Shown one piece after another: positions 5,641 through 7,942 of a stretch of DNA of 7,942 nucleotides. Origin of the DNA: an uncultured Erysipelotrichaceae bacterium. GTDB taxonomy: Bacteria; Bacillota_I; Bacilli_A; Erysipelotrichales; Erysipelotrichaceae. Where the stretch lies: contig CAMOOA010000053.1 of assembly GCA_946621045.1 (NCBI GenBank), positions 1 to 7,942 on the forward strand, read 5' to 3'. Position numbers and translations under genes: made by a program. Within the stretch, counting starts at the first letter, position 1; each line of letters opens with the position of its first letter. Below the pieces are notes generated by a model that saw nothing but the letters and a program-made list of their open reading frames with translations, was not told the DNA's origin and made no database searches.

Positions 5641-6601
5641 ACTGGAACCGGCCGATAAGGAAATCGGCGAAGAATATGAACAGGACCCGGAAGCGGGACT
5701 GATGGAGACGGAAGTTGTCCGGATCCGTGATGACGGAGAAGACGGACTGGAACAGACAACCGGGCTGAAGATCAGCGATATACCGGAAACGGAAAAACCG
5801 AAGCCGGCGGAGCACCGGTCGCAGAAAAAGAAGGGAAAGAAACTGAAGCCCGGCGCCAGGATCCTGCTCAGGATCATTCTGGTTGCCTCCCTGATCACCG
5901 GCGGCTGGTCCGGTTTCCAGCTGTATCTCGGAAACAAGGCGTACCGGGAAGGCATGAATGCCTATTCGAAGCTGACGGAAACGAACAGCGGGAATGCGCC
6001 GGAAGAACTGCCGGCGGAAGACGGCCTGAACATTGAATACACACCGGCTGACTTTGCGGCCCTGGCAGAAATCAATTCCGACATCGTCGCATGGATCACG
6101 GTTCCCGGAACGCAGATCGACTATCCGGTCGTGCAGGGACAGGACAATGAATTCTATCTCGAGCATCTGTTCACAAAGGAAACCAACCATACCGGCTGTG
6201 TCTTCCTTGATGCGGCGAATCACGGGGACTTCAGCGACCGTAACAGCATGCTGTATGCGCACCACATGCGCAACGGCTCGATGTTCGCCGACCTGGAAGG
6301 CTACCGGCAGGAAGGCTTCCTCGAGGCGCATCCTTACTTCGTGCTTCAGACCCCGGAAGCGGTTTACCGCGTTGAGCCGTTTGCGGATGTGCTCGGCGAT
6401 GCGTATTCAACTTACAATCAGACGTCGTTCACCGACGGCGCGGAATTCATGAATTTCATCGACAATATCCGCGCAAACAGCACCTTTCAGACAGATACGG
6501 TAATTACCGAAGAGGATCAGATCCTCGGTCTGTCCACCTGCCGCTATGATGCCTCGGAAGGACGCTATGCGGTGTTCGGAAAAATGGTCCGCTTAAAGTA
6601 A
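5633..6601 (+). CDS. Class B sortase (SrtB-like cysteine transpeptidase)
   Basis: Sortases cleave a C-terminal sorting signal on secreted proteins and attach them to the cell wall or to each other, acting on the outer face of the membrane. This 322-residue protein has an unusually long cytoplasmic tail (1-74, acidic, then KKKGKKLK at 65-72), one membrane segment (about 76-99), a short stalk, and a class B catalytic domain from about 139. Diagnostic blocks are DIVAWITVPGTQIDYPVVQ, the segment NSMLYAHHMRNGSMFADL with catalytic His210, and GLSTCRYDASEGRYAVFGKMV with catalytic Cys303 and Arg311. The usual GHN around the histidine is AHH here. The start at 5633 is preferred over the in-frame GTG at 5624 because AGAGGTGA (5620-5627) sits at proper distance and would include that GTG. 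It overlaps prmC by 8 bases. No sorting-signal substrate or pilin gene lies in the window, so its substrate is unknown. Confidence 0.92.
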   Translation: MRELEPADKEIGEEYEQDPEAGLMETEVVRIRDDGEDGLEQTTGLKISDIPETEKPKPAEHRSQKKKGKKLKPGARILLRIILVASLITGGWSGFQLYLGNKAYREGMNAYSKLTETNSGNAPEELPAEDGLNIEYTPADFAALAEINSDIVAWITVPGTQIDYPVVQGQDNEFYLEHLFTKETNHTGCVFLDAANHGDFSDRNSMLYAHHMRNGSMFADLEGYRQEGFLEAHPYFVLQTPEAVYRVEPFADVLGDAYSTYNQTSFTDGAEFMNFIDNIRANSTFQTDTVITEEDQILGLSTCRYDASEGRYAVFGKMVRLK

Positions 6602-6628
6602 ACTCTCAACTTGAGGGTTTATTTTTTT
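6599..6628 (+). terminator. Rho-independent terminator that includes the sortase stop codon
   Basis: TAAACTCTCA (6599-6608) pairs with TGAGGGTTTA (6612-6621): 10 base pairs including one U-G and a tight loop ACT, followed by seven T residues (6622-6628). The first three bases of the stem are the sortase TAA stop. It closes the rpoD-prfA-prmC-sortase unit. Confidence 0.88.
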
Positions 6629-6635
6629 AATTTCA

Positions 6636-6644
6636 TGTTATGAT
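6636..6644 (+). promoter_or_regulatory. Extended -10 promoter for the small peptide-tsaC-glyA unit
   Basis: TATGAT (6639-6644) is preceded by TG one base away (6636-6637). The -35 position at 17 bases would be GGTTTA (6616-6621), with no useful match, and falls in the preceding terminator stem. The predicted transcription start is near 6651, only 3-4 bases before the ATG at 6655. Confidence 0.5.
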
Positions 6645-6654
6645 ACGTCTCGTT

Positions 6655-6744
6655 ATGAACAGAAATAAAGTCTGGATGCGGTATTTCATGGCCGTCATGG
6701 TCATCCTTGTCGTGATGAGCATGCTGGTGAGTGTGTTCCGCTGA
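6655..6744 (+). CDS. Very small single-span membrane peptide (29 residues)
   Basis: ATG at 6655 opens a 29-codon frame ending in TGA at 6742-6744. The peptide has a basic start (MNRNKVWMRY), one hydrophobic helix (about residues 11-27, rich in V, M, L) and a final arginine, so it should insert as a single membrane span. Its size and pattern recall the tiny Prli42/DUF4044-type membrane peptides of Bacillota (a Prli42 tethers the stressosome in Listeria), but I see no decisive motif and the resemblance is only in layout. No Shine-Dalgarno site precedes the ATG and the predicted transcript start is 3-4 bases upstream, so translation would be leaderless or nearly so. Internal ATGs at 6676 and 6690 are alternative starts but also lack good SD sites. 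The tsaC start follows 11 bases after its stop. Chance occurrence cannot be excluded. Confidence 0.5.
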   Translation: MNRNKVWMRYFMAVMVILVVMSMLVSVFR

Positions 6745-6755
6745 GAAAAGGGAAT

Positions 6756-7367
6756 ATGAGACGGTTTGGATATGAAGAAATCAGCGCCGCCGCAGAAGTC
6801 CTGAAACAGGACGGCTGTATAGCGGCCGCAACCGATACGGTATTCGGCGTATGCGCACGGATCTCGGAAGAAGGAATGAACCGGCTGTATGAAGTCAAGA
6901 ACCGGCCGCGGTCCAAACAGTTTCCCGTCATGTGCGCCGATGCGGCACAGCTGCGCTCGATCGCGGAGGTGTCCGATACGGCGGAGACGATTATCCATGC
7001 CTTCATGCCCGGTCCGCTGACCGTGATCCTGAAGGCGAAGGACAGCGTTCCGGCCGAAGTATCCGGTCCGAACGGAACACTGGCGATCCGGCTTGCGACG
7101 GGCGAACAGCTGAAGAAGCTGATCGAAGCTGTCGGAACACCGCTGTTCATGACAAGCGCAAATCAGTCAGGCATGCCGGAATGCAGGACGCCGGAAGAAA
7201 TCGAGGCGGCCTGTCCGAAGCTCGACGGCATCCTTGAAGGTACTGTATTCTACAACCGGGCCAGCACGATCGCAGATCTCACCGGAGAAACCGTGAAGAT
7301 CCTGCGGGAGGGTCCGATCACGATCGAACAGATGAATCAGGCACTGAGGAGGAAAACAGATGATTGA
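6756..7367 (+). CDS. tsaC: L-threonylcarbamoyladenylate synthase, short TsaC type
   Basis: TsaC makes threonylcarbamoyl-AMP from threonine, bicarbonate and ATP, the first step of the t6A modification at position 37 of ANN-decoding tRNAs; the TsaB/TsaD/TsaE partners then transfer it. The 203-residue protein is a single YrdC-type domain without the extra C-terminal domain of Sua5/YwlC proteins. Motifs seen are ATDTVFGV (25-32; family usually PT[ED]TVYGL), [10 protein letters not shown] (48-57, basic substrate-binding residues), MPGPLTVIL (84-92), AIRLA (110-114), TSANQSG (133-139), STIADL (170-175) and ILREGPI (182-188). The start at 6756 fits the family N-terminus, although the nearest SD-like stretch AAAAGGGA (6746-6753) is very close to the ATG. 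The gene is followed by glyA with an 8-base overlap, an order also found around Bacillus ywlC. It lies downstream of a possible tiny membrane peptide gene in the same unit. Confidence 0.93.
   Translation: MRRFGYEEISAAAEVLKQDGCIAAATDTVFGVCARISEEGMNRLYEVKNRPRSKQFPVMCADAAQLRSIAEVSDTAETIIHAFMPGPLTVILKAKDSVPAEVSGPNGTLAIRLATGEQLKKLIEAVGTPLFMTSANQSGMPECRTPEEIEAACPKLDGILEGTVFYNRASTIADLTGETVKILREGPITIEQMNQALRRKTDD
7347..7352 (+). promoter_or_regulatory. Perfect Shine-Dalgarno site for glyA
   Basis: AGGAGG lies seven bases upstream of the glyA ATG at 7360, inside the last codons of tsaC. It settles the glyA start even though the two genes overlap by 8 bases. Confidence 0.85.
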
Positions 7368-7942
7368 CCAGGAACTGCAGGCAGCACTTAGCGCGGAAGG
7401 AAAGCGTCAGCGCGAAAACATTGAACTGATTGCATCGGAAAACTACTGTTCTGAGGAAGTACGTGAACTTTCCGGCTCGATTCTCACGAACAAATATGCG
7501 GAAGGCTATCCGGGGAAACGGTACTACGGCGGATGTGAGAACGTCGATGTGATCGAAGATCTTGCGCGCAGCCGCGCATGCGAACTGTTCGGCGCAGAGC
7601 ACGCCAACGTCCAGCCCCACAGCGGATCGCAGGCCAACATGGGCGTCTACTTCTCCGTTCTCAAGCCGGGCGACAAGGTCCTCGGCATGGATCTTGCGGC
7701 AGGCGGACACCTGACGCACGGCGCAAAGGTGAGCTTCTCCGGAAAGCTGTATGACTTTTATTCCTACGGCGTGAACAAGGAAACGGAGCGTATCGACTAT
7801 GATCAGCTCCGCAAGGAAGCACTTGAGCTTCAGCCGCAGATGATCGTTGCCGGCGCAAGCGCATATTCCCGTGCCCTGGATTTCAAAGAGTTCCGTTCCA
7901 TTGCGGACGCATGCGGCGCATACCTGATGGTCGACATGGCGC
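7360..7942 (+). CDS. glyA: Serine hydroxymethyltransferase, N-terminal 194 residues (runs off right edge)
   Basis: GlyA is a cytosolic PLP enzyme that interconverts serine plus tetrahydrofolate with glycine plus 5,10-methylene-tetrahydrofolate, the main source of one-carbon units. Only the first 194 of roughly 410 expected residues are present; the frame is still open at the edge. Recognisable blocks are IELIASEN (21-28), [17 protein letters not shown] (44-60), the cofactor-phosphate region [11 protein letters not shown] (83-93), [12 protein letters not shown] (113-124) with the His that stacks on PLP, and VDMA at 191-194, where D192 should contact the PLP ring nitrogen. The PLP-binding lysine lies beyond the window. 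The start at 7360 is set by the AGGAGG upstream and by the family's usual N-terminus. It overlaps tsaC by 8 bases, so the two genes should be co-expressed. Confidence 0.96.
   Translation, partial: MIDQELQAALSAEGKRQRENIELIASENYCSEEVRELSGSILTNKYAEGYPGKRYYGGCENVDVIEDLARSRACELFGAEHANVQPHSGSQANMGVYFSVLKPGDKVLGMDLAAGGHLTHGAKVSFSGKLYDFYSYGVNKETERIDYDQLRKEALELQPQMIVAGASAYSRALDFKEFRSIADACGAYLMVDMA

Noticed and set aside
5594..6331. Antisense open frame of 245 codons opposite the sortase
   Set aside because: The sortase has an intact catalytic trio and class B signature. The antisense translation shows no domain and is a shadow of that coding frame.
1..7942. CRISPR arrays, tRNA or rRNA genes, insertion sequences, phage or toxin-antitoxin genes
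   Set aside because: No direct repeat arrays, tRNA-like folds, transposase motifs or terminal inverted repeats were seen on either strand; almost all the sequence is accounted for by conserved housekeeping genes.

Overview
This is a housekeeping stretch from a bacterium that is most likely a member of the Bacillota (Firmicutes) with moderate to high G+C (mid-50s percent by eye, not computed). The support is the partial gene order murA - rpmE - prfA - prmC - tsaC(ywlC) - glyA, which follows the Bacillus-type chromosomal neighbourhood from memory, together with strong AGGAGG-type Shine-Dalgarno (SD) sites and a class B sortase. I cannot name the family or genus. An Erysipelotrichia-like or other gut Bacillota source is possible but unproven. 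The region carries no phage, insertion sequence, CRISPR array, tRNA or rRNA that I can see.

Layout: (1) Positions 1-184 hold a minus-strand reading frame that runs off the left edge, and also the promoter of the first plus-strand gene. (2) A HAD-family phosphatase gene and murA (cell-wall precursor synthesis) overlap by one base and share promoter 111-139. (3) rpmE (ribosomal protein L31) has its own extended -10 promoter, a short leader hairpin and a strong terminator. (4) A second extended -10 promoter starts a four-gene run: rpoD (primary sigma factor), prfA (release factor RF1), prmC (the methyltransferase that modifies RF1) and a class B sortase. This run closes with a terminator whose stem contains the sortase stop codon. 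(5) A third extended -10 promoter starts a 29-residue membrane peptide gene, tsaC (threonylcarbamoyl-AMP synthase for tRNA t6A) and glyA (serine hydroxymethyltransferase), which runs off the right edge.

How the genes fit together: most products serve gene expression (sigma factor, L31, RF1 and its modifier, tRNA modification) or the cell envelope (MurA, sortase). PrmC methylates the GGQ glutamine of the RF1 encoded just upstream, and the two genes overlap by 4 bases. Tight junctions are the rule: HAD/murA overlap by 1 base, prfA/prmC by 4, prmC/sortase by 8 and tsaC/glyA by 8. The prfA SD site lies in the arm of a 7-bp hairpin just after the rpoD stop, which suggests translational coupling.

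Nothing here amounts to a wholly new system. The points most worth a second look are the placement of rpoD between rpmE and prfA, the embedded sortase with a long charged cytoplasmic tail and a changed active-site neighbourhood, the near-leaderless 29-residue membrane peptide, the SD-sequestering hairpin before prfA, and the truncated minus-strand frame at the left edge.
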